DNA from: Kitasatospora fiedleri
GTDB lineage: Bacteria; Actinomycetota; Actinomycetes; Streptomycetales; Streptomycetaceae
Direction of reading: 5' to 3'
Assembly: GCF_948472415.1 (NCBI RefSeq)
Contig: NZ_OX419519.1
Coordinates: 124,001 to 188,000, forward strand
DNA: 64,000 nucleotides
A program made the position numbers and the translations under genes. The notes below the pieces were generated by a model. The model was not told where the DNA came from. It saw nothing but the letters and a program-made list of their open reading frames with translations, and did not search any database. How positions within the stretch are numbered: position 1 is the first letter of the stretch; every line of letters begins with the position of its first letter. Shown here piece by piece: positions 30,181 through 40,270 of this stretch.

Positions 30181-31473
30181 AATTACTGCGCGACCGCCCG
30201 CTCCCGCCACCCGTCCCGGATGGTGGACCGGGGCCGCCGCCGTGCAGCAGGACCGGGAGTTCGCGGGGGCCGTTGGAGATGAAGGACTCCAGCGGGCGCA
30301 GTCCGTCGGCGGGGACGGCGAGGGCGAGGCGGGGGAAGCGGTCGAAGAGGGCGGCGAGCGCGATCCGGGACTCCAGCCGGGCGAGTTCGGCGCCCAGGCA
30401 GTAGTGGACGCCGTGGCCGAAGGAGAGGTGGTCGCGGCGGGTGGCCCGGGTGTGGTCGTAACGGGCGGCGTCCTCGCCGTGCAGGGCGGTGTCGCGGCCG
30501 GTGGCGAGGAAGTTGACCACCAGCAGGTCACCGCGGGCGAAGGTCAGGCCGGTGGCCTCGTCGTGGACGTCCTCGACCGCGAAGCGCGGGAGGATGTTGG
30601 CCACGGGCGGCTGGAGCCGCAGGGTCTCCTCGACGGCGTCGGGCCAGCGGGCCGGGTCGGTGCGGAGCGCGTCGAGCTGCCCGGGGTGGGCGAGGAGCTG
30701 GACGACGGCGCTGCGAGCAGGTTGACGGTGGTCTCGTGGCCGGCGCCGATGAGCAGCAGCAGGCTGTCGAGGAGTTCGCGCTCGTCCAGGCCGGTGCCGG
30801 TCTCCTCGTCGCGGGCCTGGATCAGCGCGGTGGTGACGTCCTCCCCGGGTTCCGCGCGCCTGGCCTCGACCAGCAGGGCGAGTTGGGCGTAGACGGCCTC
30901 GCCGTTGCGCAGCGCCTCCTCGGGGCCGGTGGCGGTCTCGAAGAGCCGGCCGATCGTGGAGCGGAACGCGTCGTGCATCGAATCGGGCACGCCGAGCAGG
31001 GTGTTGACCACCATCAGCGGCAGGACCCAGGTGAACTCGGCGCGCAGGTCGACCACCCGGCCGGGCGGGTGGGCGGCGAGGCGGTCGAGCAGGTCGGCGG
31101 CGATGGCCTCGATCCGGGGGGTGAGGGCGCGGATGCGGCGGGCGGTGAAGGCGGGGCCGATCAGGCGGCGCAGCCGGCCGTGCTCGTCGCCGTAGGCGGT
31201 GAGCGCGTTGCGGACGTCGGTCCACATCCGCAGCGGCCAGTCGGCGGGGATCTCGCCGGCCAGGTCGGCGCTCCAGTGCCGGCGGGCGTCCTTGGAGATC
31301 CGGGGGTCGGTGAGCAGGCGTTTGATCAGGGCGGGGTCGGTGACGGACCAGGCGGGGACGCCGCCGGGGAGTTCGATCGGCGCGGCCGGTCCGGCGGCGC
31401 GCAGGGCGGCGGTCTCGGCGTGCAGGTCGGCGCCGGCGGGGTCGAGTCGGTACGGGCAGCGCTGAGTGTCCAT
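30164..31473 (-). CDS. Cytochrome P450, first gene of P450-MFS-MarR operon (one frameshift)
   Basis: ATG 31473 (MDTQRCPYRLDPAGADLHAE) has GGAGAAG upstream. Landmarks are WSVTDPALIKRLLTDPRISK, the C-helix WPLRMWTDVRNALTAYGDEH with GRLRRLIGPAFTARRI, the I-helix LLLIGAGHETTVNLL, ExxR as EETLRLQPP, and the haem loop FGHGVHYCLGAELARLE. A slip near 30720 separates the I-helix from the K-helix. About 430 residues is normal for bacterial CYP107/105-like enzymes. No ferredoxin is adjacent, so electrons must come from elsewhere. The MFS exporter starts 34 bases downstream. The end of the gene overlaps the proposed MarR operator. Confidence 0.88.
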
Positions 31474-31880
31474 CAGGGGGCTTCTCCGGTACGGGTGTCG
31501 GTCCTGGGCGGGCCGATCGGACTGCCCGTCCGGGCGGCCCGATCGCGTGATCGTTTCGGACTGTACCTGTCAGTTTCCTTCGCCGGGGCGGGTTTTCCGA
31601 CCTCCCCCGGCTCCCTCCGGTTCTGCCGCGTCCTCCTGCTCCGCCGTCGAACGGCCCGCTCCGCCCGGCCCCGCTCCGCCACCGAACGATCCGCCCGGAC
31701 GCCCGTCCGGACCCTCGCCCGCCGCCCGCCGCGGTCCGTCGGCGGCGCGGCCGGAGCCCCACCGGGCCCGGGCGGCGCGCAGACCGCGCACGATTCGCGC
31801 CGGCCACTTCCGATTCCCGTTCGACTCTGCCAGAGTCGTCCGATATCCGGTGCACGGGGCCGGAACGGGGGGACCTGATC
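31474..31880. other. Divergent intergenic region of 407 bases with a 7-3-7 palindrome
   Basis: No gene is supported. CGACTCT-GCC-AGAGTCG at 31822-31838 is a perfect inverted repeat 43 bases upstream of the first permease and may be its operator. The remaining sequence is G+C-rich with C-runs and must include the P450 promoter near 31480-31580. Confidence 0.5.
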
Positions 31881-34800
31881 ATGCTGGGCTTTGTGCTGCG
31901 CCGGTTGCGCGGACGGCTGCCGCTGGCCGCGGCGGTGCTGTTCACGGTGCTGACCGCCACCACGGTGCTGACCGCGCTGGTGGCCTTCGACCGCACCGTC
32001 GCCGAGGCGGGCCTGCGGCGCGACCTGGCCGGCGGCGGCCGGGTGACGGTGCTGCTCAGCGCCGACCACGGGCTGGACCGCAGGGCCGCGGACGACGCCG
32101 GGACGGCCGCACTGGGCGCCCGGCTGTTCGACGGACTGCCGGTCGACACCCGGACGCTGGCCCGCAGCCGGGCGTACGGGCTGCCCGACCCGACGGCCAC
32201 GGCCTCGCCCACGGCCTCGCCCCCGGCCCTGGCTCCGGCCCCGGCCCCGGCCCACGAGGTGGACCTGACCGTGCTGGCCGCGCTGGACCACGACCGGGTC
32301 CGCCTGACGGCCGGCCGCTGGCCCACCGCCGAGGGCGCCGCCGCGGGCCCGGGGACGGCCGGGACGGTGCAGGTCGCGGTGCCGGGCGGCGCGCTGTCCC
32401 GGCTGGGCCTGACCGCGGACGCGCTGCCCGCGCAGCTGGTGCTCTCCGACCGGTACGGCGGCCTGCCGCTGACCGTCCGGGTCACCGGCGTCTACCAGGC
32501 CCTGGACCGGGACGCCCCGTACTGGCGGCTGGACCCGCTGGGCGGCCGGGAGATCCAGGTCCGGGGCTTCACCACGTACGGGCCGATGCTGGTGGACGAC
32601 GGCGCCTTCACCTCCGACCTGCTGCCGCAGGACAGCCGGGGCGCGCTGCTGACCGCCGACTTCGCCACCGCCGACCGGGCCCGGGTCGAGCGGGTCGGGG
32701 AGCTGGCGGCCCGGCTGCCGGAGCTGGTCAGGCAGGACAGCCCGGGCTTCCAGTCGCAGACCGAACTGCCCGCCCTGCTGGCCGAGTTGCACTCGGCGAC
32801 GCTGGTCACCGAGTCCGGTCTGCTGATCGGGGCTCCAGCTGTCGGTGCTCGCGGGCGCGGCCCTGCTGCTGGTGGTGCACCTGGTCGCGGAGCGGCAGGG
32901 CCGGGAGGACGCGCTGCTCACCGCCCGGGGCGCGACCCGGCGCCGGCTCGCCGCCTGGGCCTGCCTGGAGGCGCTGCTGCTGGCGCTGCCCGCCGCACTG
33001 CTGGCCCCGCTGCTGGCCGGGCCGCTGCTGCGGCTGCTGACCGGCTACGGCCCGCTGGCCGGGCTGCCGCTGGAGCACACCGACACGGCCGTGCGCTGGC
33101 CGGCGGCGGCGCTGTGCGCGCTGGTGTGCGTGCTGCTCTCGGCGCTGCCCGCGGTGCTGCGGCGCGGCGGCGGGCAGCTGGTGGCGCGCCGTCAGGCGGT
33201 GGTCGGCACGGTGGTGCGCTCCGGCGCCGACCTGACCCTGCTGGCGCTGGCCGTGGTCGCCTACCGGCAGCTCTCCGCCCGGTCCGGCGGCCTCTCGGTG
33301 GCCTCCGACGGCCGGCTGGGCATCGACCCGGTGCTGGTCGCGGCGCCCACCCTGGCGCTGTGCGCGGGGACGCTGCTGGTGCTGCGGGTGCTGCCGCTGG
33401 CGGCCCGGCTGGGGGCCCGACTGGCCGCCCGGGGGCGCGGGCTGGGCGCGGCGCTGGGCGGCTGGCAGCTGGCGCGCCGCCCGGGCCGGGCGAACGGCCC
33501 GGTGCTGCTGCTGGTGCTGGCGGTGGCCACCGGCGTGCTGGCGATCGGCCAGCACACCGCGTGGCGCGACTCGCAGCGCGACCAGGCCGACTTCGCCACC
33601 GCGGGCGGCCTGCGGGTCCAGGGTTCGGCGCTGCCCGCGCTGGGCCAGGGCGGCCGGTACGCGGCGCTGCCGGGCGGCGACCGGCTGCTGCCGGTGGCCC
33701 GGGCCGACCTGTCGCTGCCGGGCGACCGGCAGGGCCGCGTCCTGCTGACCGCCACCGCCCGGGCGGGCGCCGAACTGCGGGTGCGGCCCGACCTGTTCGA
33801 CCACCGACCGCCCGGGGAGCTGCTGGCGCCGCTGGCCGAGCCGCCGTCGCCCGGGGTGCCGCTGCCGGGGAGCCCGGCCCGGATCGAGCTGACCGTCGCG
33901 GTGCGGGTGGACGACCGTCCCGGGGAGGACGGCAGCCCGCTCCAGGCGCCCGACCTGTGGCTCCAACTGCGCGACGGCTTCGGGGCGGTGCACCGGGTCC
34001 TGGTGCCGCAGCTGCCGGTCCGGGGCGAGCTGACCGTCCGGTGGACCTGGGCGCGCTGGCCGCCGCCCGCTGGGCTCGGTGGCCGCGCCGCTGGCCCTGA
34101 CCGGCCTCGGGCTGACGTACCCGGCGGGCTGGGGCGAGAGCCGCACCGAGCTGACGGTGCGCCGGGTGGCGGTGGCCGACGGCGCGGGCGGGGCCGCGGT
34201 GCCCGTCCCGGTGCCCGCGGGCGCCTGGAGCGTGCAGGCCGGGGACGGCGTCCCGGTGCGGGTGGCCGACGGTCCGGGCCCGGACCGGCTGCTGACCGTC
34301 GAGTACACCCCCGGCACGGCGGACCACGACGGGGCCCGGGCCCTGGTGCTGGCCCCGGGTGCCGTCCGCTCCGGCGGCGAGGTCGGGGGCCTGGCCACCC
34401 ACGCGTACCTGACGGCCGTCGGCGCCCGGGTCGGCGACCTGGTCAAGGTGCAGCTCTCCGGCACCTCGGTGCCGGTCCGGATCACCGGCGCGGTCGAGGC
34501 GCTGCCGGTGTACGGCACCAGCGCGCTGCTGCTCGACCTGGCCGCCGCCGACCGGTGGCTGAGCGACCGGGGCTTCGACGCCCCGGCCGTCTCCGAGTGG
34601 TGGCTGCCCGCCACCGGACCCGGCGACCGCACCCCGGCCGAGGCCGCGGCGGCGCTGCGCGCGGGGCCGACCGCCCAGCAGCTGACGCTGCGCGAGGAGG
34701 ACGCCGCGGCCCGGCTCGGCGACCCGCTCAGCGCCGCCCCGCAGAGCGCGCTGGCCGCGCTGGCGGTGGCCGCGGCGGTGCTGGCCGCGATCGGCTTCAC

Positions 34801-35158
34801 CGCCGCCTCGGCCGCCTCGGCGAGCGAACGGGCCGGCGAGTCCGCGGTGCTGCTGGCGCTCGGCGCGCCCCGGCGGCTGCTGACCCGCAGCGCCGCCGCC
34901 GAACGGCTGGTGCTGGTCGGCATCGGCACCGGTACGGGGCTGCTGCTCGGCACCGTCCTGGTCCACCTGGTGGTGCCGCTGGTGGTGCTCACCCCGGCCG
35001 CCCGGCCCCCGGTCCCCGACGTGCTGGTCGGCCTGCCCCCGGCCCAGGTCCTGGCCCTGGCCGCCGGAACCGCCGCCCTGCCCCTGCTGTCCGCCGTCCT
35101 GTTCGGCGGCAACCGCCGGAACCTGGCCGCCCGACTCCGGTCCGCGGAGGAGAAATGA
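31881..35158 (+). CDS. Large FtsX-type ABC permease, first of operon (two frameshifts)
   Basis: The start at 31881 gives MLGFVLRRLRGRLPLAAAVL, leading into helix 1 and a large extracellular domain (LDHDRVRLTAGRWPTAEG). Slips occur near 32830 and 34070. The second part has a block of helices (GAALLLVVHLVAERQGREDA, the FtsX-like LLTARGATRRRLAAWACLEA) and a further exodomain. The third part ends with the C-terminal FtsX set: AALAVAAAVLAAIGFTAASA, GESAVLLALGAPRRLLTRSA and LVHLVVPLVVLTPAA. Length is near 1,090 residues, typical of actinomycete duplicated-FtsX permeases. Its stop TGA 35156 overlaps an ATG. With the second permease and ATPase it should form a heteromeric exporter or mechanotransmission complex. 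Substrate is unknown. Confidence 0.85.
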
Positions 35159-35322
35159 GCGCCCCCGCCCCCTGGGTCCGCACCGCCGTCCGGCCGCGCA
35201 CCTCCGCCCGACCGCGCACCGCCGTCCGGCCCGCCACAGCCCACCCGACCGTCCGGACCGCCCCCGCCCCGACTGCCACCGGACCCCGCGCCGTCGCGCC
35301 GCGCCCCGCGGAGGAGAGATGA
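35155..35322 (+). CDS. 55-codon mini-ORF duplicating the start of the next permease
   Basis: ATG 35155 overlaps the first permease's stop (ATGA) and the ORF ends in a TGA that overlaps the second permease's ATG 35319. It has its own GGAGGAG. The peptide begins MSAPAPWVRT, almost identical to MSTPAPWVRT of the next gene, and then runs as Arg/Pro/Ala-rich sequence without hydrophobic segments (RPRTSARPRTAVRP). About 40 bases at 35144-35183 are a near copy of 35308-35347. It is best read as a duplicated initiation region, either a spacer that keeps ribosomes coupled or a translated leader. Whether the peptide is stable is unknown; a frameshift hiding a single longer gene is possible but the duplicated start argues against it. 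Confidence 0.5.
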   Translation: MSAPAPWVRTAVRPRTSARPRTAVRPATAHPTVRTAPAPTATGPRAVAPRPAEER

Positions 35323-38062
35323 GCACCCCCGCGCCCTGGGTCCGCACCCGGCTGCGCACCGCGCCGCTCGCCGCCCTGCTCACCGCCGCCCTGACGCTGG
35401 TCCTGGTCTTCCTGGCGGCCGCGCTGCCCCGGGCGCTGGACCGGGGGGCGGACGGCGCGCTGCACGCTTTCCTGCGCGGGTCCGGCCCGGTGGCGACCAG
35501 TGTGGTGGTGACGTCCGGCCCGCCCGCGGGCGGCGAGCCGGAGCGGAAGCTGGACGCTACCGCGGCCCGGCTGACCGACCTGATCGGGCCGGTGCTGCCG
35601 CTGGAGCCGGGCGACCCGGTGTACGGGCGCCGGGGTCTGGGCGCGCGTTCGCTGCCCGACCCGGGGCTGGACCGGCCGGAGTCCGTCGCACCCGAGCTCG
35701 CCCTGGTGTACCGGCACGGGGCGCGCGAGCACGTCCACCTGACGGCCGGTCGGTGGCCGGACGCCGGGGCGGCCGGGGGGCCGGTGCCGGTCGTGCTGTC
35801 GGCGGCGGCGGCCGGGGCGATGAAGGTGCGGCCGGGCGCGGTGCTGGACGGCGGTGCCTCGGTGCTGTCCCCCACCGCGCGGCTGAGCCCGCAGCAGGTC
35901 GAGGTGGTGGGCCTGTACGCCGTCGACGACCCGTCCGACCCGTTCTGGGCCGAGCTGGGGTGCGCGATCGGGGCGTGCCGGAACATGACGCCCTCGCACG
36001 GTCCGGGGGACCCTCCGATGGCGTACTGGTACGCCGTCGCGCTGACCGGCCCGGAGTCGGTGTCCCGGCTGGGCGTCTGGGGCGACGGGGCGGAGGACTA
36101 CTGGCGGCTGCCGGTGCGGGTGGAAGCGCTGCGGGCGGACCGGCTGCGGCAGACCTCCTCCGCCCTGGCGGCGGTCACCTCGGGGCCGCTCGCGGTCGAG
36201 GTGGTGACCGGCAGCGGGCGGCCCGACGTGCGGATCGGCTCCGGGCTGCGGTCCGCGATCGACACCGCCCGGCAGCGGCAGAGCGCGATCGACGCGCTGA
36301 CCGCGGTCGGCCCGGCCGGGGCGGCGGGGGTGTCCGCCGTGGTGCTGTGCCTGGCGGCGGCGCTGGCCGCCGAGCGGCGGACGGCGGAGCTGCTGCTGTT
36401 GCGGGCGCGCGGGCCGGGATCGGCGGGGTCTTCCGGCGGCTGCTGGGCGAGGGCGCGGCGACCGTGCTGCCCGCGGCGGCCCTGGGCGCGCTGCTGGCCT
36501 TCGCGCTGCTGCCGACCCCGCGCCGGCTGCCGGCGGCGGGCGCGGCCGGCGCGGTGGCGCTGCTGGCGCTGCTGGCCTTCCCGGTGCGGGCGGCGCTGCT
36601 GCTGCGCGGTACGGCCGTGGCCTCGGGGGCGGGGCGCGGGCGGCGGCGGCTGGTGGGCGAGTTCGCGGTGCTGGCGGTGACCGCGGCGGCGGTGGCGCAG
36701 GTGGTCCGGCGCGGGGTGGCGCCGCTGGGCGAGGGGGTGGACCCGCTGCTGGTGGCGGCGCCGCTGCTGCTGTCGTTGACGGGTGCGCTGCTGCTGGCCC
36801 GGTTGCAGCCGCCGCTGATCGGGCTGCTGGCCCGCCGGGCCGGGCGGCGTCCGGGGGTGGTGGGTTTCCTCGGGCTGGCCCGGGCGGCGCGGGGCGGCGG
36901 GGGCGGCCGGTCGCGGCCCTCGGTGCTGCCGCTGCTGGCCCTGGTGCTGGCGGTGGCGTGCGGGGCGGTCGGGGCGACGGTGCTGGAGTCGGTGGCCGCC
37001 GACCGGGCCGAGGTGGCCCGGTACGCCCTGGGCGGGGACGCCGTGGTCAGCGTCGGTTCGAACACCTCGCTGCCGCAGTCGTTCGTCACGGAGGCCGGCC
37101 GGCTGCCGGGGGTGACGGCCGCGCTGCCGGTGTGGATCGACGACGACGTGGTGCTCTCGCTCGGCGGCGGCGCCTCGGTCCGGGTGAACGTGGTGGTGGC
37201 CGATCCGGTCCCGTACGCGGAGCTGGCCGAGGCGGCCGGGCGGGGCCGGTTCGATCCGGCGCTGCTGGCCGGCGACCCGGGCGGCGGGCCGCTGCCCGCG
37301 CTGGCCGGCGGCGGCGTCCCGGAGGGCGAGTTCGATCTCCGGCTGGCGGGCGGCGACGCGGCCCGAATCCGCGTGGTGGGGCACGCGGACGGCACGCCGG
37401 CGCTGGTCGGATCGGCCGGCCCGACCGTGGTGCTGCCCACCGGTCCGGCCGCCGACCTGGTGGCCCGGATCGGGGGTCCGACCAAGTGGCTGGCGGCCGG
37501 GCGGCCCGACGACGCCGCCCTGCGCGCGCTGGCCGGGCGGCTGCTCGGCCCGCCGGCGGCCGGGGCCAGGACGGGCCACCAGGTGCGGACGGTCGCCTCG
37601 GAGGTCGCGGCGCTCGGCGCCGACCCGTTGCAGGCGTCGGCCGTCCGGCTGTTCTGGGTCTCGGTCGGCGCGACGGCGCTGTCCGCGCTGCTGTCGGTGC
37701 TGCTGACGCTGCTGCGGGCCGGGCCGGAGCGGGCGGCGGTGCTGGCCCGGCTGCGCACCATGGGGCTGCGGCCCCGGCAGGGGCTGGCGCTGATCCTGGC
37801 CGAGGTGCTGCCGCAGTCGCTGGTGGCGGCCCTGGGCGGGGCGCTGACGGCGATGTGCTGCGTGCTGCTGCTGGGCCCGGCCGTCGACCTCACCCCGCTG
37901 GTCGGTTCGGGTGTCGCGGCGGGGCTGCGGCCGCTGGCCGCCCCGATCGTCGAACAGGCCGCCGGGCTGGCCCTGTTGGCGGTGCTCGCGGTGCTGGCGG
38001 AGGCCGCGGTGACCGCCCGCCGGCAGATCACCACCGAGCTGCGGGCGGGGGACGCCCGATGA
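35319..38062 (+). CDS. Large FtsX-type ABC permease, second of operon (one frameshift)
   Basis: ATG 35319 follows GGAGGAGAG and yields MSTPAPWVRTRLRTAPLAAL with helix 1 TAALTLVLVFLAAALPRAL. The first exodomain includes HLTAGRWPD, shared with the first permease (HDRVRLTAGRWP), showing they are paralogues. A slip near 36415 joins AAALAAERRTAELLLLRARG to GVFRRLLGEGAATVLPAAAL, an FtsX core. A long second exodomain (PVWIDDDVVLSLGGGASVRV) and C-terminal helices with AVLARLRTMGLRPRQGLALI follow. About 913 residues. The C-terminus [10 protein letters not shown] is encoded within the first copy of a 44-bp tandem repeat, and the stop overlaps the ATG of the first mini-ORF. Confidence 0.85.
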
Positions 38063-38170
38063 ACCGCACGTCCACCACCGAGCTGCGGGCGGGGGACGCC
38101 CGATGAACCGCACGTCCACCACCGAGCTGCGGGCGGGGGACGCCCGATGAACCGCACGTCCACCACCGAG
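38030..38170 (+). repeat. 44-bp tandem repeat (3.2 copies) carrying ATGA-coupled mini-ORFs
   Basis: Exact units start at 38030, 38074 and 38118, with nine more bases of a fourth. Each unit contains the permease end (GAGCTGCGGGCGGGGGAC) and CGATGAACCGC. As a result ATG codons at 38059, 38103 and 38147 each overlap the preceding TGA, producing two complete 15-residue ORFs ([15 protein letters not shown]) at 38059-38106 and 38103-38150, then an ATG in frame with the ATPase. The ATPase's own start with AGGAGG is at 38195. The unit length is not a multiple of three, so the four-base stop/start overlap is what keeps reinitiation in register. Confidence 0.9.
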
Positions 38171-38194
38171 CCCCCCCGCAGGAGGGACCACCCG

Positions 38195-39144
38195 ATGAGC
38201 ACTCCGGCACCGAGCCTGGACGAGCTGCGGCGCAGGGCGCTGGCCGCCGCCGCCCCGCGCACCGTCGGCGCCGAACTGGCGATCAGCTGCGAGCGGTTGG
38301 TGCGGATCTTCAGCGCCGACGGGATCGAGGTGCAGGCGCTGCAGGGCCTGGACCTGACGGTGGACCGGGGCGACCTGGTGGCCCTGGTCGGCGCGTCCGG
38401 CAGCGGCAAGTCGACGCTGCTGAACGTGCTGGCGGGCCTGGACACCCGACCGCCGGCACCGCCACCGTCGACGGCCACGACCTGCTGGCGATGACCGCGA
38501 AGGACCGGCTGCGCTACGCCGCGAGACGGTCGGCTTCATCTGGCAGCAGACGCGCGCGCAACCTGCTGCCCTTCCTGACCGCCGCCCAGAACGTGGCCCT
38601 GCCGATGCAGCTGCGCTCCGGGTACCGGGCCGCCCGGCGGCAGCGCGCCCGCACCGGCGAGCTGCTGGAGGCCCTGGGCGTCCCCGAACTCGCCGACCGC
38701 CGCCCGGCCGAGCTCTCCGGCGGCCAGCAGCAGCGGGTGGCCATCGCGGTCGCCCTCGCCAACGAGCCCGCCGTCCTGCTCGCCGACGAACCCACCGGCG
38801 AGCTCGACACCGACACCGCCGCCGGCATCTTCGAGGCCTTCCGCACCGTCAACCGCGAGCTGGGCAGCACCGTCGTCATCGTCACCCACGACCCGATGGT
38901 CGCCGGCGAGGTCCGCCGCACGGTGGCGATCCGGGACGGTCGCACCAGCAGCGAGGTCCTGCGCCGCACCGAGGTCGACGAGCACGGCACCGAGACCGTC
39001 TCCGAGCGCGAGTACGTGATGCTCGACCGCACCGGCCGCGTCCAGCTCCCCGCCGCCTTCCTGGCCGCCCTGGGCATGGAGCACCGGGTGGCGGCGGACC
39101 TGGCGGCCGACCACATCGAGCTGCGCCCGGACGACACCCGCTGA
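38195..39144 (+). CDS. ABC transporter ATP-binding protein, third gene of operon (two frameshifts)
   Basis: ATG 38195 has GCAGGAGGG eight bases upstream; the upstream in-frame ATG 38147 lies inside the tandem repeat and is less likely. Residues 1-30 are helical ([18 protein letters not shown]). Walker A is GASGSGKST in [20 protein letters not shown]. Slips near 38450 and 38535 precede [20 protein letters not shown] (Q-loop region), signature [19 protein letters not shown], Walker [13 protein letters not shown] and [19 protein letters not shown]-terminal extension of about 60 residues ([20 protein letters not shown]) looks like an AbrB/SpoVT-type beta strand, sometimes seen on actinomycete exporters. 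It should energise the two giant permeases. Confidence 0.88.
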
Positions 39145-39198
39145 CCGGCGCTCCGGCGTCCCTCCCGGCTGTCGGACCGGCGCACTAGGCTGGTCCCC

Positions 39199-40190
39199 GT
39201 GCCGATGATCATGGATCGTGACGGGGTGGCGGAGCGGCTGGAGCCGTTCCGGCGGGAGCTGACGGCGTACTGCTACCGGATGCTGGGCTCGGCCTTCGAG
39301 GCGGAGGACGCGGTGCAGGAGACGCTGGTCCGCGCCTGGTCGAAGTTCGACGGCTTCGAGGGCCGCGCCGCGCTGCGGACGTGGCTGTACCGGATCGCCA
39401 CCAACGTCTGCCTGGACATGGCGCCGGCCCCGCAGCGGCGGGCCCGTCCGATGGACCTCAGCTCGCCCTGCCCGGCCGCCGCGCCGGACTTGGCGCAGTG
39501 GGAGGAGAACGTCTGGGTGGGTCCGGTGCCGGACGCGCGGGTGCTGTCGGGAGATCCGGCGGAGGTCGCGGTGGGCCGGGAGTCGATCCGGCTGGCGTTC
39601 GTCTCGGCGCTGCAGAAGCTGCCGGCCCGGCAGCGGGCGGTGCTGATCCTGCGGGAGGTGCTGGCCTGGTCGGCGGCGGAGACGGCGGAGCTGCTGGAGA
39701 CCTCGGTGGCCTCGGTGAACAGCGCGCTGCAGCGGGCCCGGGCCACGATGGCCGCGCAGGGCCCGGCCGGTGACGCCTTCGACCCGCTGGACGAGACCCA
39801 GCGCTCCCTGCTGGCCCGGTACGTGCGGGCCTTCGAGTCGTTCGACATCGAGGCCCTGAAGCGGCTGCTGCACGAGGACGCGGTGCTGAACATGCCGCCG
39901 TTCCGGATGTGGGTGCGGGGCGCGGCCGAGCTCGGCGAGTGGTGGCGGGGCGCGGGCTGCGGCTGCGCGGGGTCGCGGCTGCTGCCGGTGGAGGCGAACG
40001 GCACGCCGGCGTTCGCCCAGTACCGCCGGCGGAGGACGGCGCGGGGTGGACGCCGTGGGGCATCACCCTGCTGGAGATCGTCGACGGCCGGATCGCCACC
40101 ATGACCAACCACATGGACGTGGAGCGGCTGTTCCCGCTCTGGGGCCTGCCGATGCGCCTGACCACCGACCCGCGCGCCACCGACGCCTGA
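39199..40190 (+). CDS. ECF-type RNA polymerase sigma factor with C-terminal SnoaL-like domain (one frameshift)
   Basis: Translation probably starts at GTG 39199 or at ATG 39205/39211; the ribosome site is weak. Sigma region 2 is RRELTAYCYRMLGSAFEAED, AVQETLVRAWSKFDGFEGRA and LRTWLYRIATNVCLDM; region 4 is ALQKLPARQRAVLILREVLA and WSAAETAELLETSVASVNSA. The C-terminal domain (SLLARYVRAFESFDIEALKR, LLHEDAVLNMPPF, ITLLEIVDGRIATMTNHMDV) is a SnoaL-like fold typical of ECF groups that lack a separate anti-sigma factor and are thought to be tuned by this domain. One slip near 40030. No anti-sigma gene is adjacent. Target promoters cannot be read from the sequence. Confidence 0.88.
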
Positions 40191-40270
40191 CGCACCGCCG
40201 TCGCCCGAAGCACCGCCGTGGCCTGACGCACCGCCGTCGCCCGACGCACCGCCGTCGCCCGACGCACCGT
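40188..40270. repeat. 18-bp tandem repeat between sigma factor and XRE genes
   Basis: Four units of GACGCACCGCCGTCGCC-type sequence start at 40188, 40206, 40224 and 40242 and a partial fifth follows. The array starts on the sigma factor stop codon and ends at the stop codon of the opposite-strand XRE gene, filling the convergent space. Confidence 0.85.

Noticed and set aside
22458..31473. A biosynthetic gene cluster in the resistance-type region
   Set aside because: There are P450s, an oxygenase and pumps but no polyketide, peptide or terpene synthase; stand-alone resistance cassettes explain the content better.
31570..31791. 73-codon minus-strand ORF in the divergent gap before the permease operon
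   Set aside because: Composition is Gly/Ala/Arg low complexity without ribosome site, as expected for random high-GC sequence.
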